8,165 bases of DNA. Origin: Rhodospirillales bacterium. GTDB taxonomy: Bacteria > Pseudomonadota > Alphaproteobacteria > Acetobacterales > Acetobacteraceae. The stretch covers positions 1 to 8,165 of the forward strand of contig JANXSA010000335.1 of NCBI GenBank assembly GCA_025352915.1, written 5' to 3'. The notes beneath the pieces are model-generated. The model was not told where the DNA came from. It did not search any database and saw only the letters and a program-made list of their open reading frames with translations. Below, piece by piece: positions 1-5,504 of the stretch; the stretch's first letter is position 1, and each line of letters starts with the position of its first letter. Position numbers and translations under genes: made by a program.

Positions 1-197
1 TCGCACGGGGGTTGCCTCGGCACTTCCACGACCCTTGGTACAGAAGAGACCTGCGCCGAGAGGTGACAAGGCTCCTCAATCAACGTGAGGTCCCAGCCCC
101 ACGCGGCGGACGGTGGACGACGAAGCAGGTACAGCGAGCTCTCGATAGGCGCGCCGACCGAAGGAAAAGCAACATTTCCTGTAGAGAACTAGCCTAG
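1..197 (+). CDS. C-terminal fragment of a probable serine recombinase (5' end outside window)
   Basis: The frame is open from the left edge and ends at TAG 195-197. The visible peptide of about 64 residues contains LLNQREVPAPRGGRWTTKQV followed by QRALDR. This resembles the 'LN..G.PTPRGG.W....V..ML' segment of the Recombinase domain in large serine recombinases and resolvase/invertase-type site-specific recombinases, where it helps bind DNA. The catalytic N-terminal domain would lie left of the window, so it cannot be said whether the gene is intact. A TTG at 12 is the first possible start inside the window, but it is more likely an internal codon because the frame stays open upstream. Immediately downstream come phage-like fragments, which fits a mobile-element setting. 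The call rests on one short motif, and another helix-turn-helix protein is possible. Confidence 0.5.
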   Translation, partial: ARGLPRHFHDPWYRRDLRREVTRLLNQREVPAPRGGRWTTKQVQRALDRRADRRKSNISCRELA

Positions 198-242
198 CCG
201 CCTGGAGGCCGCGGCGATCGATCCGGCTGGATTCGGCCGGCT

Positions 243-575
243 GTGGGTTACCACGCCGATTGGCATGACCGGCGTGACCGCAATCCGCTGACCGGCGCCG
301 AGTTCCCGGTGCCAGCCCTGGCCAACCCGCGTGTCACCCGATTCACCCAGCCGTTGCTGGGCGCGGCCGAAATCCGCACCCAGCACCGCGCACTCTTGGC
401 CGCCCTGGGCGGCGCCGGCGAGGCGCTGTGGATACCGGAGATGAGCCTCTCCCTCGCCGAGCTCAACACCCGGTCAATCTGGGGCGCCGTCGCGGCGCCT
501 GGGGAAGAGGCGCTTGCCACCCGCGACAGCCCGGTCGGCACATCACGCAGCTTCAGGATCGCTGAGAGGGTGTAG
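243..575 (+). CDS. Phage-like protein fragment, probably structural or tail-associated
   Basis: An open frame runs from just after the recombinase stop (198) to TAG 573-575; the first possible start in it is GTG 243, without a recognisable ribosome binding site. The product of about 110 residues includes NPLTGAEFPVPALANPRVTR, IWIPEMSLSL-like text around residues 63-73 (read as LWIPEMSLSL) and a C-terminal RSIWGAVAAPGEEALATRDS stretch ending in RSFRIAERV. No catalytic motif, signal peptide or membrane segment is visible. I do not recognise a named family. The phage assignment rests mainly on the next gene, which has a phage tail-type C-terminus, and on the style of the sequence. The missing start signal and the recombinase fragment close upstream suggest the 5' end has been lost, so this may be a pseudogene fragment rather than a working gene. 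Confidence 0.45.
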   Translation: MGYHADWHDRRDRNPLTGAEFPVPALANPRVTRFTQPLLGAAEIRTQHRALLAALGGAGEALWIPEMSLSLAELNTRSIWGAVAAPGEEALATRDSPVGTSRSFRIAERV

Positions 576-576
576 G

Positions 577-1099
577 GGGGCGTTCCTGGCGGCGTGGGAC
601 GCCGCTGGTTGGCCGCGGGAGCCGGATGGCAAGCCGATACCGCCGGAAGGGGCCGTGCTGCTGGAGATCGGGCCGATCGTCGCGCCACCGAGCCTCGGCG
701 CCGATGGAACGCCCGTTCCTGGGGACGTTCTCGATCCCCGCTATCACGTCAACGCGGCGTGGCCTGACATCGAGCCGTCTGCGGCGTTCCGCCAAGCCGA
801 GATGACGCCGCGGACGCCGAACCGCCGCTTTGCTATCCCGACACCGCCCCCACCAGTCGAACCTCCGGTGCCATCGGTGATCCCGACGTGGAATGGCAAG
901 GCGGCCCTTGGAGTGCAGGACGGCGGACACTGTCGAAGCGGCGCTCCAAGCCAGTGGCGACCGAGTTCGTGACGCATGGGAGGGTGCATCCGAATGGGAG
1001 CGGACCAGTGAATTTCTGACGGTGATGGCGGCGGCACTTGGGTTGGAGGCCGGCCAAATCGACAAACTGTTCCGGGATGCAGATGCCATCCAAAGTTAA
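577..1099 (+). pseudogene. Phage tail-type protein gene disrupted by a frameshift
   Basis: Two overlapping frames together make one protein. The first (open to 972) reads AFLAAWDAAGWPREPDGKP, then DPRYHVNAAW, then TPRTPNRRFAIP, a proline-rich linker and PTWNGKAAL. The second (ending at TAA 1097-1099) picks up with VEAALQASGDRVRDAWEGAS, then FLTVMAAALGL and IDKLFRDADA. The ending 'W..KAAL ... VEAAL....DRVRDAWE.A..W.R...FL..MA.ALGL....ID.LF' is a layout I associate with small tail-region proteins of prophages and gene transfer agent-like elements. The switch from frame 1 to frame 2 must occur between about 905 and 935, a net change of one base. No heptameric slippery site is evident there, so decay is more likely than programmed frameshifting. 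No convincing start codon or ribosome binding site precedes 577, and the 5' part may also be lost. Confidence 0.55.
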
Positions 1100-1355
1100 T
1101 GGCGCCGTCGATCCACGCTGGCACGTCAGTGCGTCGTGGTTCGCTGGCCCCGCCATGCCCACGAGCTTCGCAGCGGCCGAGGTGATCCCGAAATGACCGG
1201 TGCGGATGTTCGCCGTGCGGGATCCAAGGCAGAAGGCGGCTGCGCCCAAAATAGCGTTCGAGGCACGGAAGCTGGCAAAGCTCGATGATCCCGGGCTGGT
1301 TCAGATTGCGAATATCGTTGCCATCGAGAAATTCGGCTGGTTCCCCACGCTGTGA
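1098..1355 (+). pseudogene. Degenerate partial second copy of the phage tail-type gene, with in-frame stop
   Basis: Starting right at the end of the previous gene, the third frame reads DPRWHVSASW, then SFAAAEVIPK, a TGA stop at 1194-1196, then PVRMFAV. This lines up with DPRYHVNAAW ... AFRQAEMTPRTPNRRFAI of the upstream gene (about 730-840) with a single one-residue gap, so it is a diverged paralogue of its middle section. The TGA falls exactly where the upstream gene has threonine. After the stop the same frame stays open to TGA 1353-1355 and ends in LAKLDDPGLVQIANIVAIEK and FGWFPTL; I cannot match this tail to a family, and it does not resemble the upstream gene's end. No start codon or ribosome binding site is seen. 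A tandem duplication or a recombination between related prophages, followed by decay, would explain it. Confidence 0.5.
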
Positions 1356-1459
1356 ATTCGAAATCGCCCAGCAGCATGGACAGCGCACATTCATCTGCTG
1401 CGACCGAATCCCTGGTGCCGGCATGGCTCATGGTGCCTTTCCCAACAGGCTCCCCTCCC
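1356..1459. other. Non-coding gap between phage debris and the 3' end of the minus-strand operon
   Basis: The short stretch between the last phage-like frame and the stop of the MFS gene holds no gene I can support. No T-rich hairpin is seen to end the minus-strand operon. The nearest structure is a 16-base palindrome, TGCCGCCGCGGCGGCA at 1466-1481, lying inside the last codons of the MFS gene. Confidence 0.4.
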
Positions 1460-2668
1460 TCAGCGTGCCGCCGCGGCGGCATTATCCGTCCGTCTCGTTG
1501 CACCGAGCCAGAGGAGCGCTGCAGCTGCAAGCCCAAGCCAGGGCAACAGAGCAGCGTTCAACGTCTGCCAGCCAAGCCGGTCCAGCAGCACGCCGGCGGT
1601 CAGCGAGCAGATCAAGCCAACACTGAAGATTGTGAGGTCATTGGCAGCCTGGGCGCGGGCCCGCTCGGCGTGCGAGTAGGTCTCGGTCAGCAACGTGGTT
1701 CCTCCGATGTAGAGGAAGTTCCAGCCGACGCCGAGCAGCACCAGCGCCGACAGGAACGACGCGAAGCCCGTCCCGGTCAGCACCATGCCGATATGGGTCG
1801 CCAGGATCGCCACTCCCGTAAGCATGATGCGCAGGACCCCGAAACGCACGATCAGGGTGCCGGTCACGAAGGACGGCAGGAACATGCCCAGCACATGCGC
1901 CTGGATGACGCGCGCGGCATCTCCCAGGCCATGTTGGTGGTGGATCATGGCGAGGGGCGTCGCGGTCATGGCGAGAATCATGACGCCATAGCCGGTTGCC
2001 GCACCGAACAGCGCGACCAGGTAGGCCGGCTGCGCAACAATGGTGCCGAGCGAACGCGATGGCAGGCTGTCCGCTCCAGCTGACGCAATTCCTTGCGGCA
2101 CGGGCGCCTGCACTGCCAGCAGCAGCCCAGCGGCCAGCAGACTGACAAGCGACAGGAGCAGGAAGGAGCCGGTGTACTCGGGGGTCAGCAAATTGCCGCC
2201 GAGCCGCCCGAGTTCAGGACCGGCCAGGGCCGCGACAATGCCGCCCGCCAGGACGAACGAGATGGCGCGGGGTCTGAACGCGGTGTCCGACACCTCGGCG
2301 GCGGCGAAGCGGTAGAACTGCGCGAAACCCTGGTAGGCGCCGACGAGCAGCGTGCCGAGGCCCAGCATGGCGAGCGAGCCGGACCAAATCCCCGCCGCCC
2401 CCAACAGGCCACCAAGCACGCCCAGTAGTGCTCCCAGGATGAAGCCCGGCCGCCGCCCCCAGCGCGCCATGAGCATCGCCGCCGGCCATGTCGCCGCCGC
2501 AGTGCCGAGGAACATCGCCGCGATCGGGGATGTGGCGAGCCACGGGTCCGGGGCGATGCGCTGGCCGGCGAGTGCACCGACGGTCATCACCAGCACCGAA
2601 GCCGTCTGGAACAGGGCCTGGGCGGACGCGAGCAGCAGGACATTGCGTCCCTGGTGGGCCGTGGTCAT
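1460..2668 (-). CDS. MFS transporter, last gene of the operon
   Basis: Major facilitator superfamily permease of the inner membrane, 402 residues, the usual size for a 12-helix carrier. Almost the whole protein is hydrophobic helices. The loop after the second helix has the motif A-like ARWGRRPGF (about residues 67-76), and the matching place in the second half reads LIVRFGVLRI. The substrate cannot be told; in this operon an efflux role for a sulfur-related or toxic metabolite is plausible but is inference. I chose ATG 2668 because AAGGA sits at 2676-2680, seven bases ahead. A TTG at 2695 would extend the protein by nine residues (MTAFDKDTA) and overlap the methyltransferase stop by four bases, so coupled starting there is an alternative. 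The C-terminus is an alanine run (NAAAAAR) encoded by a palindrome. Confidence 0.9.
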   Translation of the reverse strand: MTTAHQGRNVLLLASAQALFQTASVLVMTVGALAGQRIAPDPWLATSPIAAMFLGTAAATWPAAMLMARWGRRPGFILGALLGVLGGLLGAAGIWSGSLAMLGLGTLLVGAYQGFAQFYRFAAAEVSDTAFRPRAISFVLAGGIVAALAGPELGRLGGNLLTPEYTGSFLLLSLVSLLAAGLLLAVQAPVPQGIASAGADSLPSRSLGTIVAQPAYLVALFGAATGYGVMILAMTATPLAMIHHQHGLGDAARVIQAHVLGMFLPSFVTGTLIVRFGVLRIMLTGVAILATHIGMVLTGTGFASFLSALVLLGVGWNFLYIGGTTLLTETYSHAERARAQAANDLTIFSVGLICSLTAGVLLDRLGWQTLNAALLPWLGLAAAALLWLGATRRTDNAAAAAR

Positions 2669-2691
2669 GGCAGTATCCTTGTCGAATGCGG

Positions 2692-3285
2692 TCAATCCGG
2701 CTTGCGGGCGCAGAGTGCGATGAAGGCGGCCCCAATGGTCGTCTGCCGGCCGAGCCGGGCATCAAGTGGAGCGGTCAAACGCGCCATGGTGGCGCTCGGC
2801 GGATGAAACACCGCGCCGCGAACCTCCTCGACAATCAACCCCGCTGCCGATGCCGCCCGCCTCAGTTCGCCCGCTGAGTGGAATCGGGCTGCACGCCAGA
2901 GCGACGCACCGAACCAGCCGCGAATGCGCCGCCGAGCCGCCCAGAGGCTCCACCGCCCGAGTTCCCCAATCACCAGCCGCCCGCCAGGTCGCAGCACTCG
3001 CGCCATTTCCTGCCACGCCAGCGCTTCGTCCTGGACGAAGCAAAGCACCGTCACGGCGGTGACGGCGTCAAAGCGGTCGGAGGCAAGCGGCAGAGTTTCA
3101 ATCCGGCTGTCGACGAGATCCAGCTCCACGCGCGCAACATTGGCGCGAGCACGAGCTGCGCGCAGCATCTTCGGGTCCGGATCGAGACCGACCACATGTG
3201 CACCGGCACGCACGAGCCGAACGGCAAGCGCACCATCGCCACAACCGATGTCGAGCACATCCAGGCCCGCGACATGGCCGATCAT
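2692..3285 (-). CDS. Class I SAM-dependent methyltransferase
   Basis: Methyltransferase with a Rossmann fold, soluble, substrate unknown. Motif I is VLDIGCGDG at residues 10-18, the acidic end of strand 2 is GLDPDP at 33-38, and LRPGGRLVIGELG (98-110) is the usual motif after strand 4. It resembles the UbiE/Methyltransf_11 type. From ATG 3285 it has 197 residues, but motif I then begins almost at once. The frame is open further upstream to about 3378 and encodes a natural-looking lead-in (TGPETYRDWRESALAP). No ATG, GTG or TTG occurs there. A CTG at 3361-3363 overlaps the DsrE stop as CTGA and has AAGG about ten bases ahead, so translation may start there and give about 223 residues. The stop at 2692 lies 23 bases before the MFS ATG. 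Confidence 0.87.
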   Translation of the reverse strand: MIGHVAGLDVLDIGCGDGALAVRLVRAGAHVVGLDPDPKMLRAARARANVARVELDLVDSRIETLPLASDRFDAVTAVTVLCFVQDEALAWQEMARVLRPGGRLVIGELGRWSLWAARRRIRGWFGASLWRAARFHSAGELRRAASAAGLIVEEVRGAVFHPPSATMARLTAPLDARLGRQTTIGAAFIALCARKPD

Positions 3286-3359
3286 CGGTGCCAGCGCCGA
3301 CTCTCGCCAGTCGCGATAGGTCTCCGGGCCGGTGGGGACTGTGTCGCTGCGGCGCGTTG

Positions 3360-3713
3360 TCAGAACACCAGCACCTTGTCAGCCTCGGCTGTGGCGACGG
3401 CGAGCGCGTCCATGGTGCTCCGTTGCGCCCCATCCATGATGTCCGCGTCGGTGAGGCCGCGCGCATCCATGCAGGTGCCGCACAGCAGCACCTGACCCTT
3501 GCCGGCGACAACGCGCTTCAGCATGCGTTCCAGACTATAGTAGCCCTCGGGCAGCTTTTGGCCAAGTCGCGCGGCGCCCACGGCATCAGCCATCAGGAAT
3601 ACGCTGACCTGCGCGTTGGAGTCACGCTTGAGCAGGGCGATCGCCAACCGAAGCGCGTTGTAGCAGCGCTCCGTGCCATAGGGTGGGTCGTTCAGTATGA
3701 ACAGCGTGCTCAT
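3360..3713 (-). CDS. DsrE-family sulfur-carrier-like protein
   Basis: Small cytoplasmic protein of 117 residues in the DsrE/DsrF/TusD-like superfamily, whose members bind or relay sulfane sulfur on cysteine. The N-terminal LFILNDPPYGTERCYNALRL (residues 4-23) is the conserved first strand and loop, and CGTCMDARG (78-86) holds a CxxC pair in the position of the family's functional cysteine. A third cysteine is at residue 17. The protein ends ADKVLVF, a typical full-length end. ATG 3713 is chosen because AGAGGA lies about ten bases upstream; a longer reading to 3749 would run through a hairpin and looks unlike the family. It sits 48 bases after the SHOCT gene, and its stop overlaps a possible CTG start of the methyltransferase. 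With two rhodanese domains in the locus, persulfide transfer is a fair inference. Confidence 0.88.
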   Translation of the reverse strand: MSTLFILNDPPYGTERCYNALRLAIALLKRDSNAQVSVFLMADAVGAARLGQKLPEGYYSLERMLKRVVAGKGQVLLCGTCMDARGLTDADIMDGAQRSTMDALAVATAEADKVLVF

Positions 3714-3730
3714 TGGGGGCGGTTCCTCTT

Positions 3731-3749
3731 TTGCGGCACCAAGCCGCAA
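3731..3749 (-). promoter_or_regulatory. Hairpin between the SHOCT gene and the DsrE gene
   Basis: A perfect seven-base inverted repeat, TTGCGGC and GCCGCAA, flanks a five-base loop. On the minus-strand mRNA it lies in the 48-base spacer, just ahead of the AGAGGA binding site of the DsrE gene, and is followed by AAAAGAGG rather than a U run. It is therefore not a classical terminator. It could block processing, stabilise the downstream message or modulate DsrE translation. It is the largest spacer between the six operon genes if the methyltransferase starts upstream. Confidence 0.45.
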
Positions 3750-3761
3750 CCCAGCCGCGTG

Positions 3762-4124
3762 TCACTCGCCGAGAACGCGGCGCCGGTCCTCGAACTCCGC
3801 CTTGTCGATCTCGCCGCGGGCGAAGCGTTCCTTCAGGATGTCCAACGCGGTGCGTGCCGACGGGTATGACGGGTGATGCAACGACGGGCCGTGATGGAAG
3901 CCACCAAGCAACCGGACCATCAGCACGACGACCGCGACCGCCACGGCAAACGCGATGACCATGAAGAAGGGTCCAAGGAACATGCCGGGCCAGCCTCCGC
4001 CCCACATCATGCCAGGGCCGTAGACATAGCGCTCCTGTGCCGGTTGCGCGGCGGCAGCGACTGGCGCCATGGCGACGAGTGTGACGCCCAGGGCCAATGC
4101 GAGGCGTCTGCTTCGGCGCTTCAT
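3762..4124 (-). CDS. SHOCT-domain membrane protein with signal peptide
   Basis: A 120-residue membrane protein. The N-terminus KRRSRRLALALGVTLVAMAP runs into AAAAQPAQ, a signal peptide with likely cleavage after about residue 26. A glycine, methionine and tryptophan-rich stretch (GPGMMWGGGWPGMF, 37-50) leads into one membrane helix (about 53-72). After a histidine-bearing linker (FHHGPSLHHP, 76-85), a SHOCT domain (about 91-118, LDILKERFARGEIDKAEFE) closes the protein. SHOCT is a short C-terminal motif thought to aid oligomerisation or targeting. The start has GGGAG seven bases ahead and lies 11 bases after the rhodanese stop. The histidine and methionine-rich parts might bind metal, which is speculation. 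Its exact role is unknown. Confidence 0.85.
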   Translation of the reverse strand: MKRRSRRLALALGVTLVAMAPVAAAAQPAQERYVYGPGMMWGGGWPGMFLGPFFMVIAFAVAVAVVVLMVRLLGGFHHGPSLHHPSYPSARTALDILKERFARGEIDKAEFEDRRRVLGE

Positions 4125-4135
4125 GATTATGCTCC

Positions 4136-4606
4136 CTATGGTTGGTCGGTCGGCGCCGGCCGGCTCTGTTCGGTGCCGTCGCGGTGCGTCGCCAGCGCCA
4201 GAGTACTCCAACGCTGCATGCCGCCGCGCAGGACCTGGACCTGCCGGAAGCCGGCGGCAGCGAGCACCGCAGCCGTGGTTGCCGAACGCCGGTCCGTGCG
4301 GCAAACGAGGGCGATAGGCCGATCCCGGTACTGCCCAAGCAGTTCCGGGTTGGCGACCAGCCTGTCGACCGGGATATTGATCGCGTCTCCGATATGACCG
4401 AGCGGCCCATCGAACTCGTCGGCACCGCGAACATCGACGACGATGGGGCACGGTGCCCCGCGGTCAGTCAGCGCTGCCGCGAGTCCTTCGGCTTCCAGCC
4501 AGACAGGCTCCGGCGTCGCCGCAGGAACTGCGCGGAGCCGGCGCAGCAGCCGCGACGAGAAGGCAAGGAACACCCCAAGCGGGCCGTCGGCGCGATTCGC
4601 TGTCAT
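4136..4606 (-). CDS. Single-domain rhodanese (sulfurtransferase)
   Basis: Rhodanese-like protein of 156 residues, probably cytoplasmic. Rhodanese domains take sulfane sulfur onto an active-site cysteine as a persulfide and pass it to an acceptor. The domain spans about residues 35-138: VVDVRGADEFDGPLGHI (56-72), DAINIPVDRL, then the active loop VCRTDRRS with the catalytic cysteine at 102, and GFRQVQVLRGGMQRW near the end. The N-terminal 30 residues are basic and partly hydrophobic (VFLAFSSRLLRRLRAV) and could touch the membrane. A GTGAGGGCGG stretch precedes ATG 4606, and the start overlaps the upstream desaturase stop as ATGA, so the two are probably translationally coupled. About 20 polar residues extend past the domain. 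Confidence 0.92.
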   Translation of the reverse strand: MTANRADGPLGVFLAFSSRLLRRLRAVPAATPEPVWLEAEGLAAALTDRGAPCPIVVDVRGADEFDGPLGHIGDAINIPVDRLVANPELLGQYRDRPIALVCRTDRRSATTAAVLAAAGFRQVQVLRGGMQRWSTLALATHRDGTEQSRPAPTDQP

Positions 4607-5445
4607 GGTCCGCCCTCACGGTTGCCGAGGGCATAGGCGCGGTCACCCTCACGCAGCGGCTGGGTCAGCATGCGATCCAGGCGCAGTTCGCCGGGGTCGC
4701 GGAACTGCGCGATGCCGATCGTCATTGCAGTGTGTCCCGCCATCGGAGCGGCGCGATAGGTGCCGAACAGCCGATCCCATGCAGCAAGGTTGAAGCCGAA
4801 ATTGCTGTTGGTCTCAAGCGGCACGACGGAGTGGTGCACCCGATGCATGTCCGGCGTCACCAGCACGGCACGCAGGACGCGATCCAAGCATTCGGGCAGG
4901 CGTAGGTTCGCGTGGTTGAACATCGCGGTCGCGTTCAACAGCACCTCGAAGATCAGCACGGCGACGGCTGGCGCCCCCAGCGCCACGACCACCATGAATT
5001 TGAGGACCATGGAGAGCAGGATCTCCACCGGGTGGAAGCGCAGTCCGGTGGTGACATCGAAGTCGAGATCGGCATGGTGCACGCGATGCAGCCGCCACAG
5101 CGCCGGCACCGCGTGGAACAACACGTGCTGGAGATAGATCGCAAGGTCCAGCAGCACGATCGTGGCAACGACAGCGACGGGCATCGGCAGCGCGAGCCAC
5201 GGCAGCAAACCGACCCCACGTGCCTCGGCCGCCAGCGCCACTCCCACCGCCGCGGTTGGAAAGACCAGACGCAGAACCAGCGTGTTCAGCACCACGAGGC
5301 CAAGGTTGCTTGGCCAGCGCCGCCTGCGCTCCGCGGTCCTGGCTCGGCGCGGGAGGATCGCTTCAAGGCCCGCCATCGCCACGAACACGCCACCGAAGCA
5401 GACCAGGCGAATGATGGGCTCATGAACCAACCAAGCCCCTGTCAT
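4603..5445 (-). CDS. Sterol desaturase / fatty acid hydroxylase family membrane protein, first gene of the operon
   Basis: Integral membrane di-iron protein of 280 residues. The family uses a histidine-coordinated di-iron centre with O2 to hydroxylate or desaturate lipids, sterols, carotenoids or, in some members, other hydrophobic compounds. The histidine boxes are all present: HVLFH (107-111), HRVHH (120-124) and HRVHH (201-205), with additional histidines at 138 and 178. Hydrophobic stretches lie around 10-30, 48-72, 80-105 and 145-175. The length and box spacing match intact bacterial members. ATG 5445 has only a weak AGGCGA ahead of it. Its stop overlaps the rhodanese start by four bases. 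Why a lipid hydroxylase leads an operon of sulfur-transfer proteins is unclear; membrane remodelling under reactive sulfur stress is one inference. Confidence 0.9.
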   Translation of the reverse strand: MTGAWLVHEPIIRLVCFGGVFVAMAGLEAILPRRARTAERRRRWPSNLGLVVLNTLVLRLVFPTAAVGVALAAEARGVGLLPWLALPMPVAVVATIVLLDLAIYLQHVLFHAVPALWRLHRVHHADLDFDVTTGLRFHPVEILLSMVLKFMVVVALGAPAVAVLIFEVLLNATAMFNHANLRLPECLDRVLRAVLVTPDMHRVHHSVVPLETNSNFGFNLAAWDRLFGTYRAAPMAGHTAMTIGIAQFRDPGELRLDRMLTQPLREGDRAYALGNREGGP

Positions 5446-5459
5446 GACAGGTCGCCTGG

Positions 5460-5488
5460 TTGACGTGTTTGGGCTAGTAATTTATCAA
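5460..5488 (+). promoter_or_regulatory. Predicted promoter of the ArsR-rhodanese gene
   Basis: TTGACG at 5460-5465 matches five of six bases of the sigma-70 -35 box, and TATCAA at 5483-5488 is a 17-base-spaced -10 match at four of six. Transcription would begin near 5494-5496, right at the ATG 5497. No Shine-Dalgarno sequence is seen before that ATG, so the mRNA may be leaderless. The divergent operon promoter must also lie in or near this 51-base intergenic region, but I could not assign its boxes. Confidence 0.4.
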
Positions 5489-5504
5489 TCAATCGCATGA
5501 TTGA
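5489..5504. promoter_or_regulatory. Candidate operator dyad between the divergent genes
   Basis: TCAATC and GATTGA form a six-base perfect inverted repeat around GCAT, covering the predicted transcription start and the ATG of the regulator gene. An overlapping extra TCAATC begins at 5485. ArsR-family dimers bind such AT-rich dyads in their own promoters, so self-repression and shared control of the divergent operon are likely. This is inference from position and symmetry. Confidence 0.45.

Noticed and set aside
744..1424. Long minus-strand open frame over the phage debris
   Set aside because: It reads as arginine- and proline-rich antisense text with no motif, while the plus frames carry consistent phage-like similarity between the two copies.
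1352..2083. Plus-strand open frame of 243 codons opposite the MFS gene
   Set aside because: It is antisense to clear transmembrane coding sequence and has low-complexity, hydrophilic text without a recognisable domain.
2878..3495. Plus-strand open frame opposite the methyltransferase and DsrE genes
   Set aside because: It is a shadow of two genes with clear motifs on the other strand.
3622..4434. Minus-strand frame of 270 codons across the SHOCT and rhodanese genes
   Set aside because: It crosses two well-supported genes in another frame and contains no domain signature.
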